64,000 bases of DNA from Candidatus Leptofilum proximum. Lineage in GTDB: Bacteria > Chloroflexota > Anaerolineae > Promineifilales > Promineifilaceae. A program made the translations under genes and the position numbers. Within the stretch, counting starts at the first letter, position 1, and every line of letters starts with the position of its first letter. The stretch is from contig JADJXK010000001.1 of assembly GCA_016710325.1 (NCBI GenBank), positions 62,001 to 126,000 of the forward strand, in the 5' to 3' direction. Below the pieces are notes generated by a model, which saw only the letters and a program-made list of their open reading frames with translations, was not told the origin of the DNA and did no database searches. Below, piece after piece: positions 50,131 through 57,709 of this stretch.

Positions 50131-50367
50131 CTAAGCGGGAACTGCTGTTGCTTTCGTCAGGAGCAGGTTTGCTAATGGTAGCAAAGATAATTCCAGGTTA
50201 GCCAAGTCAAGCATTTTGCTCGCATCTTCGATTTCAATGCCCACAACGTGGCCAGACTCGTCAAAATCCAGAACAATATTTGGCGCAACTTCTTCGGATT
50301 CTACGGATATCTGCTTCGTCAGCTCGATATAGAGTGTGTCACTTTCTTTAAAGTATCGAATCAACAT
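50131..50367 (-). CDS. DUF2283 family protein
   Basis: A 78-residue protein matching DUF2283: MLIRYFKESDTLYIELT, then VAPNIVLDFDESGHVVGIEI and EDASKMLDL. Proteins of this family are short, often found in defence or toxin-antitoxin neighbourhoods and next to DUF4258 or BrnT-like genes, as here. Function is unknown. It is the last gene of a minus-strand run with DUF4926, antitoxin and toxin genes. Confidence 0.85.
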   Translation of the reverse strand: MLIRYFKESDTLYIELTKQISVESEEVAPNIVLDFDESGHVVGIEIEDASKMLDLANLELSLLPLANLLLTKATAVPA

Positions 50368-50404
50368 TTACCAAGAAGGCTGCTAATTATTTAGGGGGGC
50401 CGGT

Positions 50405-50608
50405 TCAAAATGCAGCAGCATTAATTGTTCCGGGCGTAACCCCCAGTGCGGCGTAAACCCTTCCTTCCCGGTCGCTGAATTCAACCTCAAAGGCACCGCC
50501 ATCGGCCAGAATTTCCACGATAGTACCAACCTGCCCGCTCCAGAGTTGATGCTCGGGCAAATCTTCGGTTAAGGTTACGACATCGAGTAAAGAAAGTTTG
50601 TTGGTCAT
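50405..50608 (-). CDS. DUF4926 family protein
   Basis: A 67-residue protein with the DUF4926 pattern: LSLLDVVTLTEDLPEHQLWS, then GQVGTIVEILADGGAFEVEF and the closing GVTPGTINAA. These small beta-rich proteins are frequently paired with toxin-like or DUF2283/DUF6883 genes; a role as an antitoxin-like partner has been suggested by context only. The gap to DUF2283 is 37 bases and to the antitoxin 35 bases. Confidence 0.85.
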   Translation of the reverse strand: MTNKLSLLDVVTLTEDLPEHQLWSGQVGTIVEILADGGAFEVEFSDREGRVYAALGVTPGTINAAAF

Positions 50609-50643
50609 GTGTGAAACATAGCAGCTTGTCAGAAAGGTTTTTA

Positions 50644-50919
50644 TTATTGGGCGAGTGGTTTTTGGATTAGACGGCCGTTTGCATACTCTCGTACAATTTG
50701 AGCCACCAATGCCTGATAAGATATGCCCGCTTCGTCAGCTTTTTCCTGAATGGAATGCAAATCCTCTGCTGAAATGGGGATCGTTATCTTTTCCATTTGT
50801 GCCAGCGTTTCTTTGGCATAAAGTTGATAGCGAGCAATCTCTTCCTTCAAATTAGCTACCGACTGCCATTCCCCTTTTTCATAGGATTCAAGAATATCCA
50901 TTTCTTCTTCTTTTTTCAT
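50644..50919 (-). CDS. CopG-like antitoxin
   Basis: A 91-residue acidic protein. The N-terminal half DILESYEKGEWQSVANLKEE followed by IARYQLYAKETLAQMEKIT is a pattern seen in CopG-type antitoxins. The C-terminal half ISAEDLHSIQEKADEAGISY and QALVAQIVREYANGRL looks like a ribbon-helix-helix DNA-binding domain. Its start overlaps the toxin stop (ATGA at 50916-50919), giving the toxin-first order typical of BrnTA-like modules. It would neutralise the toxin and autoregulate the locus. Confidence 0.8.
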   Translation of the reverse strand: MKKEEEMDILESYEKGEWQSVANLKEEIARYQLYAKETLAQMEKITIPISAEDLHSIQEKADEAGISYQALVAQIVREYANGRLIQKPLAQ

Positions 50920-51200
50920 GATCTATCACCTTTCCGCAAATATTTTCGGGTTGCTTTGCGGCTGGGAATTACGGTTTTAAAAAAGAGCTCCATTTCATCT
51001 TCAACAAAGGGAACCAACCAGGCGTACTCATTAATTTCCAAAATAAACATCCGCTGACCCGGATATTTCTCTTGATTTGGATGTTCAATCAAATCAAGTA
51101 CACGACCCTGCGCAATTGCTTCAGCAGCTTCGGCAAATGAAATATTCCGTTCCGCTTGAAGCTGCCGATCCTTTTCTTCATTCCACGAAAACTTTTTCAT
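50916..51200 (-). CDS. BrnT/DUF4258-like toxin
   Basis: A 94-residue basic protein: FSWNEEKDRQLQAERNISFA, then EHPNQEKYPGQRMFILEIN and EDEMELFFKTVIPSRKATRK. The start resembles the BrnT F-x-W-(D/N)-x-x-K motif and the end carries the R-K-A-T-(R/K) signature of these RelE-fold toxins, which probably cleave RNA. Its ATG overlaps the TGA of the molybdenum hydroxylase gene, an unusual translational coupling for a toxin. Activity has not been shown for this branch. Confidence 0.8.
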   Translation of the reverse strand: MKKFSWNEEKDRQLQAERNISFAEAAEAIAQGRVLDLIEHPNQEKYPGQRMFILEINEYAWLVPFVEDEMELFFKTVIPSRKATRKYLRKGDRS

Positions 51201-54160
51201 TTTGTATGTTGCAAGGCATTATACACCCGCTGGGGCGTAAACGGTATGCGGCGGAGGCGGGTGCCGGTGGCGTCGTAGACGGCGTTGGCGATGGCCGGGG
51301 CAACGCCGTCCTTGGGGATTTCGGCGATGGCTTTGGCGCCAAACGGGCCGGTTGGCTCGTTGGTTTGCACCAGAATGGCCTGCATCCAGGGCATCTCGTC
51401 GGCGCGGTAGATGTGGTAGGGGCCAAACTGGTCGTTGACCAGGTTGCCCGTCTCGTCGTAGGCCATCTCTTCGCAGTGGCCGTAGCCCAACGCCTGGACC
51501 ATGCCGCCCTCCACCTGTCCGCTGGCGGTGATCGGGTTAATCGGCACGCCCGCGTCTACCGCCATCACCAGCTTGGTGACGGTGACCTGGCCAGTTTCGG
51601 TGTCTACCTCCACCTCGGCAAACTGCCCGGCAAACGGCGGCGGCGAATCCATGCTGACAAAGCTGGCGGTGGCCATAATTTGCCGCTGCTGGTCCTGGTG
51701 CAGGCTGTGCAGGCCGATGGCTTCCATGCTGACGCTACGGCCGTCGGCCGCAATCGCCCGCCTGTTTTCCAACCGAATATCGTGCCAATGGTCCAGTTCC
51801 AACATCAGGGCGGCCCGTTCCTTGATCTGGTCGGCTACCTGTTCGGCGGCGCGTTTAACGGCCGTTCCCGATATATAAGTCGTGCTGCTGGCATAAGCGC
51901 CCGTGTCAAACGGCGTCATGTCTGTGTCGCTGGAGTAGATGATGATGTCTTCCAGCGGTACGCCCAGCACCTCGGCGGCAATCTGGCTCAGCACCGTGTC
52001 CGACCCCGTGCCCAAATCCGTCGCCCCGACAAGCACGTTAAACGAACCGTCGTCGTTGATTTTGACGGACGCGCCGCCCATATCCAGGCCGGGGATGGCC
52101 GTGCCGTGCATGCACATCGCCGCGCCCAGGCCGCGCCGCAGGTGGGGCTTGCCCGGCACCTCGTGCCAGCCCGGTTCAAACTTGCGCTCCCAGCCGATGG
52201 CTTTCATGCCCTGCTCAAAACATTCGTTCAGGCCGCACGATTCAATCAGCGGCACGGTGATGACGGTATCTTTTTCGCCTTCGCCCAGCAGCGGGGCAAT
52301 GGGCATCGGATCGCCCGCCTGCACCCAATTTTTGCGACGGAACTCGATGGGATCGAGCTTTAGCGCGTGGGCAATCTCGTCCATGTGGCATTCCAGTGAG
52401 AAGAGCGCCTGCGGCCCGCCGTAGCCGCGATACGCGCCGGGCACGGGCAAATTGGTGTAGGCCACGATGCAGTCAAACTCCCGATTTTTGCAGTTGTAGC
52501 TGCTCAGGCCGCGCAGGCCGGTGACGGTTTGGACCGTCAGGCCGTGGGTGCCGTACGCGCCGGTGTTGCCTACCACCTTCATCTGCATCGAGTGCAAACG
52601 GCCGTCGGCCATGACGCCGGTTTTCCAGGTAATGGTTTGCGGGTGGCGGGTGCGGCTGCTGCGGAACTCCTCGCTGCGCGTCAGCTCTAATCGAACTGGG
52701 CGGCCAGTGGCAATGGTGAGATGGCCGACGATGTCCTCGATGAGCATCTCTTGCTTCACGCCAAAGCCGCCGCCGATGCGCGGCTTGATGACGCGAATGC
52801 GGCGCACCGGCAGCCCGAGCAGCGGGGCCACCATGCGGCGCACGTGGAACGGCACCTGGGTGCTGGTGCGAATCACCAGCCGCTCGTCACTATCCCACCA
52901 ACTGATGGCGATGTGCGGCTCAATCGGTGCTTGCTGCACCTGATGCACGTAGTAGGTGTGTTCAAACACGTGGTCGGCTTCGGCAAAACCTTGCTGCACG
53001 TCGCCCACTTCTGCCTGGATGTGGTGCACAATGTTGCGGTTGGCGTCGTGAATTTTTTCAGTGTCGTCCTCGTCGTGAATGACCGGTGCGCCGGGTTTGA
53101 TCGCTTCGTTTTCGTCGAAAACGGCCGTCAACACTTCATACTCCACCTTGATCAGCTTAATTGCTTCCTCGGCAATCGCTTCGCTTTCGGCGGCAACGGC
53201 CGCAACCCGATCCCCCACGTAGCGCACTTTGCTGTCGAAGCTGACCTGATCGTGCGGCGGCGGGTTGGGGTAACTTTGCCCACCAGAGGCGTACTTGACG
53301 CGCTTGACGTTTTTGTAATGGATCACGGCGTGCACGCCGGGCAGCGCTTCCGCTTCGCTGGCGTCGATGTCCAGAATGCGGGCATGGGCGTGCGGGCTGA
53401 CGAGCAGCTTGGCGTACAGCATGCCACGCAGGTCGATGTCGTCCACAAAGGCGGGATTGCCCTTGGTGAGCTTAACGGCATCGACCTTGGTTTCTGGTTT
53501 GCCGACAACGGCCGTTTCCGGCACGCCAGAAGTGAGGACAATGTCGGTTTGGGGCTTGGTTTGGGTGGAGATTGGCGATTGGCGATTGGAGATTGAACCG
53601 CCAGCCAATTCTGGACCATCTTCCTCAGGTGCGGGGGGATGCTCTGCGTAAAAGGTGGCATCGATGATGGGCGGGCCGTCGTAGGGCGGCACGTCTTCGC
53701 CGCGCAGGTAGGCGGCGGCGCGCAGCACCGCCTGGACGGGCTTCACGTAGCCAGTCTCGCGGCACAAAATGCCGGAGAACGCTTCACGCACTTCTGATTC
53801 GGTGGGATTGAGGTTTTGATCCAGCAGCGCCTTGGCCGCCAGAATCATCGCCGGGGTACTGTAGCCGGACTGGATCGCGCCGGTTTCTACAAAGGCTTTC
53901 TGGATGGGATGCAGTTCGCCCACGGCGGGGTTAAGACTCTCAACGGTCTCAATTTTGTGTCCAACCGCCTGCCCGGCCAGCATCACATCGCTGTTGACCA
54001 GCTGGCCATCAACCAAAACGGCCGCTGCGCCCGTCTTACCATCGTGACTGCCAAAGCGCACGCTAAAAAAGCCCGCCCCGCGCAGCGCCGCAAGCAGCGT
54101 GTCGGTCGGAGCGGCCAAAACTTCATAATCTTTTCCGTTGATGTTCAGTGGGAGGGTCAT
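51197..54160 (-). CDS. XdhD/YgfN-like molybdenum hydroxylase with degenerate ferredoxin domain
   Basis: A 987-residue xanthine dehydrogenase-family protein that fuses a former [2Fe-2S] subunit (residues 1-165) to the molybdopterin subunit (about 215-987). In the N-terminal part the cluster cysteines are gone: GAAAVLVDG for GACTVLVDG, QSGYSTPA for QCGYCTPG and LCRETGY for LCRCTGY, as in E. coli XdhD. The catalytic part keeps QAPIEPH, IGGGFGVKQE, GAYRGYGGPQ, GATDLGTGSDT and the terminal Glu motif GPFGAKAIAEIP. Such enzymes hydroxylate purine-like substrates or take part in selenate reduction. The interdomain linker contains a translated intergenic repeat. The toxin gene overlaps its stop. The start at 54160 follows GGAATCGTGAA. 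Confidence 0.9.
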   Translation of the reverse strand: MTLPLNINGKDYEVLAAPTDTLLAALRGAGFFSVRFGSHDGKTGAAAVLVDGQLVNSDVMLAGQAVGHKIETVESLNPAVGELHPIQKAFVETGAIQSGYSTPAMILAAKALLDQNLNPTESEVREAFSGILCRETGYVKPVQAVLRAAAYLRGEDVPPYDGPPIIDATFYAEHPPAPEEDGPELAGGSISNRQSPISTQTKPQTDIVLTSGVPETAVVGKPETKVDAVKLTKGNPAFVDDIDLRGMLYAKLLVSPHAHARILDIDASEAEALPGVHAVIHYKNVKRVKYASGGQSYPNPPPHDQVSFDSKVRYVGDRVAAVAAESEAIAEEAIKLIKVEYEVLTAVFDENEAIKPGAPVIHDEDDTEKIHDANRNIVHHIQAEVGDVQQGFAEADHVFEHTYYVHQVQQAPIEPHIAISWWDSDERLVIRTSTQVPFHVRRMVAPLLGLPVRRIRVIKPRIGGGFGVKQEMLIEDIVGHLTIATGRPVRLELTRSEEFRSSRTRHPQTITWKTGVMADGRLHSMQMKVVGNTGAYGTHGLTVQTVTGLRGLSSYNCKNREFDCIVAYTNLPVPGAYRGYGGPQALFSLECHMDEIAHALKLDPIEFRRKNWVQAGDPMPIAPLLGEGEKDTVITVPLIESCGLNECFEQGMKAIGWERKFEPGWHEVPGKPHLRRGLGAAMCMHGTAIPGLDMGGASVKINDDGSFNVLVGATDLGTGSDTVLSQIAAEVLGVPLEDIIIYSSDTDMTPFDTGAYASSTTYISGTAVKRAAEQVADQIKERAALMLELDHWHDIRLENRRAIAADGRSVSMEAIGLHSLHQDQQRQIMATASFVSMDSPPPFAGQFAEVEVDTETGQVTVTKLVMAVDAGVPINPITASGQVEGGMVQALGYGHCEEMAYDETGNLVNDQFGPYHIYRADEMPWMQAILVQTNEPTGPFGAKAIAEIPKDGVAPAIANAVYDATGTRLRRIPFTPQRVYNALQHTK
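53568..53595. repeat. GAGATTGG/GCGATTGG repeat inside a coding sequence
   Basis: GAGATTGGCGATTGGCGATT GGAGATTG is an array of 7-8-base units of the same family as the intergenic hairpin at 41871-41926. It lies in frame and encodes the linker peptide SNRQSPIST between the two domains of the XdhD-like protein. Confidence 0.65.
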
Positions 54161-54199
54161 TTCACGATTCCTTCTGTGGGGGAGTGGGAGTGAATAGTT

Positions 54200-54260
54200 A
54201 TAAGTGAAAAGTAAAAAGTGTAGCTACTTTTCACTTATCACTTTTTACTTTTTACCTTTC
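54200..54260. repeat. AT-rich GTGAAAAGTAAAAAGTG inverted repeat
   Basis: ATAAGTGAAAAGTAAAAAGT faces ACTTTTCACTTATCAC and the extra unit TTTTTACTTTTTAC. This is a hairpin directly after the Ser/Thr kinase stop on the minus strand and probably its terminator. Confidence 0.7.
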
Positions 54261-54261
54261 A

Positions 54262-55086
54262 CTAACTCTTCTTAACAAGTTCCTTCACCGCCTGCACCAG
54301 CTCGCCAACCGTCTGGTAGCGGTCTTCCGGTTTTTTGGCCAGGGCTTTGTGCACGATGTCGTCCCAGGGTGGGGTAAGGGTGGGGATGGCTTCCTGCACG
54401 CTGGGGACGGGGTTGTTCAGGTGGGCCATCACAATGCTGATGATCGAGTCGCCCTTGAAAGGCAGTCCGCCGGTGAGCATAAAAAAGAGCACAATGCCCA
54501 GGGCATAGATATCGGTACGGCCGTCCAGCGTCTTGGCTCCCTGAATTTGCTCCGGGCTCATGTACTCGACAGTGCCAATCATCACGCCCGTGCTGGTGAT
54601 GCCTTTGGCGGCCTGCAAATTTTTGGCGGTGCCGAAGTCGGAGAGGAAGGGTTCGTTACGGCCGTTAAACAAAATGTTGGCCGGCTTGATGTCCCGGTGC
54701 AAAATGCCCTTCTCATGCGCCTCGGCCAGCGCCGAGCCAACCCGCTCCATAATGAAGCCCACTTCGTCCAGCGGCAGCGCGCCGTTTTTGAGGCGGTCAT
54801 CCAGGGTGCCGCCAGGCATGTAGCGCATGACGATGTACGACAGGTCGCCCTGATGGCCAAAATCGTAAATGGGAATAACGGCCGAATGCTCCAGCGCAGC
54901 AATCGTTTCCGCTTCCTGCTGGAACCGTTCATAAAAGTTCGGATCGTGTTCCAGCGCCTGGACCGCCAGCACCTTCACCGCCACTTTACGCCGGATCAGC
55001 GGATCTTCAGCTAGAAAAACGGCCGCCATGCCGCCTCGGCCAATTTCTTCTATAATTTTGTATCGTCCAATTCTTTGTGGTGTCAT
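54262..55086 (-). CDS. Hanks-type serine/threonine protein kinase (PknB-like)
   Basis: A 274-residue soluble kinase domain with no transmembrane or PASTA extension. Motifs: glycine loop IGRGGMAAVFLA, VAIKV-like VAVKVL (ATP lysine), catalytic loop HRDIKPANILF, DFG in LSDFGTAKNL, activation segment GTVEYMSPEQIQG and RTDIYALGIVLFFMLTGGLP. All catalytic residues are intact, so it is probably active. Substrates unknown. The short catalytic-only form suggests a cytosolic regulator. It is divergent from mmsA. Confidence 0.93.
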   Translation of the reverse strand: MTPQRIGRYKIIEEIGRGGMAAVFLAEDPLIRRKVAVKVLAVQALEHDPNFYERFQQEAETIAALEHSAVIPIYDFGHQGDLSYIVMRYMPGGTLDDRLKNGALPLDEVGFIMERVGSALAEAHEKGILHRDIKPANILFNGRNEPFLSDFGTAKNLQAAKGITSTGVMIGTVEYMSPEQIQGAKTLDGRTDIYALGIVLFFMLTGGLPFKGDSIISIVMAHLNNPVPSVQEAIPTLTPPWDDIVHKALAKKPEDRYQTVGELVQAVKELVKKS

Positions 55087-55317
55087 GGTTTGCCCCGCAA
55101 TCTTAAGAATGGGATTTTATTCCATAGTGCAGCGGGCTTCAAGGCACAACCAACAACCCAAAGGGTTTTTCAGGAGTCCACAACGTTACCATAGGATGCG
55201 GATTAACGCGGACGAGCGCCGATTAGGCATCTTTCCGCGTCATCCGCGCTGGTCCGCGTCCAAATAGATGCGACAACTGAAAAGCCCTAACCACATTTCT
55301 AAAATAGAGGTCAACCC
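55087..55317. repeat. Intergenic region with a GCGGACxAGCGCCGATT-type inverted repeat (55194-55261)
   Basis: This 231-base spacer between divergent genes carries GGATGCGGATTAACGCGGAC followed by TCCGCGTCATCCGCGCTGGT and CCGCGTCC, an inverted repeat. Promoters must be present; none is convincing by eye. No gene is seen. Confidence 0.5.
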
Positions 55318-56787
55318 ATGAAAAAAGTGATGAATTTTATCAACGGCGCCTGGCAGCCATCCGCCGCGGCAGATTACCTGGAGGTGGTTAATCCGGCTAC
55401 GGCCGAAACGCTGGGCCACGTCCCGCTGTCGCCTGCCAGCGAAGTGGATGCCGCTGCCCAGGCAGCGCAGCAAGCCTTTGAGACCTGGCGGCGGGTGCCC
55501 GCGCCCAATCGCATCCAGCCTTTGTTCAAATTGAAAGCGCTGCTAGAGGAAAACTTCGAGGAGATTGCCCGCACCGTCACTCTGGAATGTGGCAAAACGA
55601 TTGGCGAGTCGCGCGGCGAGATGCGCCGGGCGGTTGAAAACGTGGAAGTGGCCTGCGGCATTCCCACCATGATGATGGGCGATTTTTCCGAGGACATTGC
55701 CAGCGGCATTGATGCTTTGATGATTCGCCAGCCGGTGGGCGTGTGTGCCATCATCGCCCCGTTTAACTTCCCCGGCATGATTCCGTTCTGGTTTTTGCCC
55801 TATGCCATCGCCACGGGCAATACGGTCATCGTTAAGCCGTCGGAGAAGGTGCCGCTGACGATGGTGAAGGTGTTTGAGCTGCTGGAACAGTGCGATTTGC
55901 CGCCGGGGGTGGTGAACCTAGTGAACGCCAGCCGCGCGGCGTCGGAGGCGATTTTGGACCATCCGCTGATCCGGGCGATTAGTTTTGTGGGGTCAACGGC
56001 CGTTGCCAGACAAATCTATGCCCGTGCCTCGGCCCACGGCAAGCGCGTCCAGGCGCAGGGCGGGGCCAAAAACCCCATCATCATTTTGCCCGACGCCGAC
56101 ATGGAAATGACCACGCAAATTACGGCCGATTCCGCTTTTGGCTGTGCCGGGCAGCGCTGCCTGGCGGCGTCGCTGGCCATTACCGTCGGCGAGGCGCGCC
56201 ACACCTACACCGAAGCGATTGCCGATGCGGCCGTTTCGCGCGTGGTGGGCTTTGGCCTGGATGAAGCGGTACAGATGGGACCGGTCATCTCCGCGCCCAG
56301 CCGGACGCGCATCGAGAGCCTGGTTCAGCAAGGAGCGCATGAGGGGGCGACAGTGGTGGTGGACGGCCGTTCGCCGCACATCTCCGGCTACGAAAGCGGC
56401 CACTTTGTCCGCCCCACCATCCTGTCCAACGTCAACCCCAACAGCGATATTGCCCGCACCGAGATTTTTGGCCCGGTGCTCAGCCTGATGCACGTCAACA
56501 CCATCGACGAGGCGATCCAGCTGGTGAACAGCGGGCAGTATGGCAACATGGCCTGCCTCTTCACCAACAGCGGCGCGGCGGCGCGCCAGTTCCGCAGCGA
56601 AGTGGATGCGGGGAATGTGGGCATCAACATCGGCGTCGCCGCGCCAATGGCCTTCTTCCCGTTCAGCGGCTGGAAGGAGAGCTTTTTTGGCACGCTGCAC
56701 GGGCAGAGCCACCACGCCGTGGAGTTTTTTACCCAGACCAAAGTGGTGGTCGAGCGCTGGCCCAAAACGTGGAGTCGGCAGTTCTAA
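55318..56787 (+). CDS. mmsA: Methylmalonate-semialdehyde dehydrogenase (CoA-acylating)
   Basis: A 489-residue aldehyde dehydrogenase that turns methylmalonate or malonate semialdehyde into propionyl- or acetyl-CoA, in valine, thymine or inositol breakdown. The family-specific features are present: FINGAWQPS start, APFNFPGMIPFWFLPYAIA, the nucleotide-binding SFVGSTAVARQIYARA, GGAKNPIIILPDADMEMT, catalytic Cys in AFGCAGQRCLA, and the terminal FFPFSGWKESFFGTLHGQS then HAVEFFTQTKVVV, diagnostic for MMSDH. Methylmalonyl-CoA metabolism links it to meaB at 25 kb. It starts at ATG 55318. Confidence 0.96.
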   Translation: MKKVMNFINGAWQPSAAADYLEVVNPATAETLGHVPLSPASEVDAAAQAAQQAFETWRRVPAPNRIQPLFKLKALLEENFEEIARTVTLECGKTIGESRGEMRRAVENVEVACGIPTMMMGDFSEDIASGIDALMIRQPVGVCAIIAPFNFPGMIPFWFLPYAIATGNTVIVKPSEKVPLTMVKVFELLEQCDLPPGVVNLVNASRAASEAILDHPLIRAISFVGSTAVARQIYARASAHGKRVQAQGGAKNPIIILPDADMEMTTQITADSAFGCAGQRCLAASLAITVGEARHTYTEAIADAAVSRVVGFGLDEAVQMGPVISAPSRTRIESLVQQGAHEGATVVVDGRSPHISGYESGHFVRPTILSNVNPNSDIARTEIFGPVLSLMHVNTIDEAIQLVNSGQYGNMACLFTNSGAAARQFRSEVDAGNVGINIGVAAPMAFFPFSGWKESFFGTLHGQSHHAVEFFTQTKVVVERWPKTWSRQF

Positions 56788-56956
56788 GGGTGGCCGGTCG
56801 GAAACAAAACAGCGGCTGCGGAGCCGAACAGCTGCAGGACATTGCACTTTTTACGGTCGGAATCCTACGGGGAATAAGCGTGATAGCCCAATTGTCTGCC
56901 GGTTGTGTCCACAATTATTAAATATTTTGTTGAACCAGATAGAAAAAGTTATACTT

Positions 56957-57619
56957 ATGAGCATGTCACGACTACGTATTCTTCTTGTAGATGATCATGA
57001 AGTAGTTCGCCTGGGTCTCAAAACCCTCATCGAACGTAATCCCGGCTTTGAAGTGGTGGCGGAAGCGGCCGCTCAGCAAGAAGCTGTAACCAAAGCAGTG
57101 GCCCACAAGCCAGACATCGTGCTGATGGATATTCGCCTGGCCGGTGGCAGCGGCATTGAAGCGTGTCAGCAGATCATGACTGAACTGCCATCTACCAAAG
57201 TGATTATGCTCACTTCCTACGCTGAAGATGAAATGCTGTTTGCCGCCATTCGCGCTGGGGCTTCTGGCTATGTGCTCAAGCAGGTGGGCAGCAATGATGT
57301 CATCCGGGCCATCGAGGCTGCGGCCCGCGGTGAAGCCACCCTGGATCCCACGCTGACTCAGCGGGTGTTCAACGAGATGCGTCGCTCTATTCAGCAGGAA
57401 GAATCGGCCGCTTTTAGCGATTTGACAGCGCAAGAAATGCAGGTTCTCTCCTTGATTGCCGAGGGGCGCACCAACCGAGAAATTGCCGAGGCGCTGTACC
57501 TGAGCGAAGGAACTGTGCGAAACTACGTGAGCGGTATTTTGTCGAAGTTGGAAGTATCAAACCGTGCTGAAGCCGCCGCTTATGCCATTCAACATCACTT
57601 AAAAGATTATCTCAGTTAA
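56957..57619 (+). CDS. NarL/DosR-like response regulator
   Basis: A 220-residue regulator. Receiver: ILLVDDHEVVRLGLKTLIER, phosphoacceptor in IVLMDIRLAGGSGIEACQQI, Thr in VIMLTSYAEDE and Lys in SGYVLKQVGSN. LuxR-type helix-turn-helix: LTAQEMQVLSLIAEGRTNRE and EGTVRNYVSGILSKLEVSNR. It precedes and is spaced 90 bases from a GAF-GAF kinase of DosS/DevS type, so the two probably form a redox- or oxygen-responsive pair. Two nearby ATGs (56957 and 56963) are possible starts. The 56788-56956 spacer has no recognised feature. Confidence 0.94.
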   Translation: MSMSRLRILLVDDHEVVRLGLKTLIERNPGFEVVAEAAAQQEAVTKAVAHKPDIVLMDIRLAGGSGIEACQQIMTELPSTKVIMLTSYAEDEMLFAAIRAGASGYVLKQVGSNDVIRAIEAAARGEATLDPTLTQRVFNEMRRSIQQEESAAFSDLTAQEMQVLSLIAEGRTNREIAEALYLSEGTVRNYVSGILSKLEVSNRAEAAAYAIQHHLKDYLS

Positions 57620-57709
57620 GAAAAGTAACTTTATTGATTCTAGTGGGGCGAGCTGTCACTCAGCTTACCCCTGCTTGTTAACGTTGTTTCTTGGGAGTGT
57701 AGAAACGAA

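Noticed and set aside
51077..52363. 428-codon plus-strand frame opposite the molybdenum hydroxylase
   Set aside because: Antisense shadow; composition and lack of domains argue against it.
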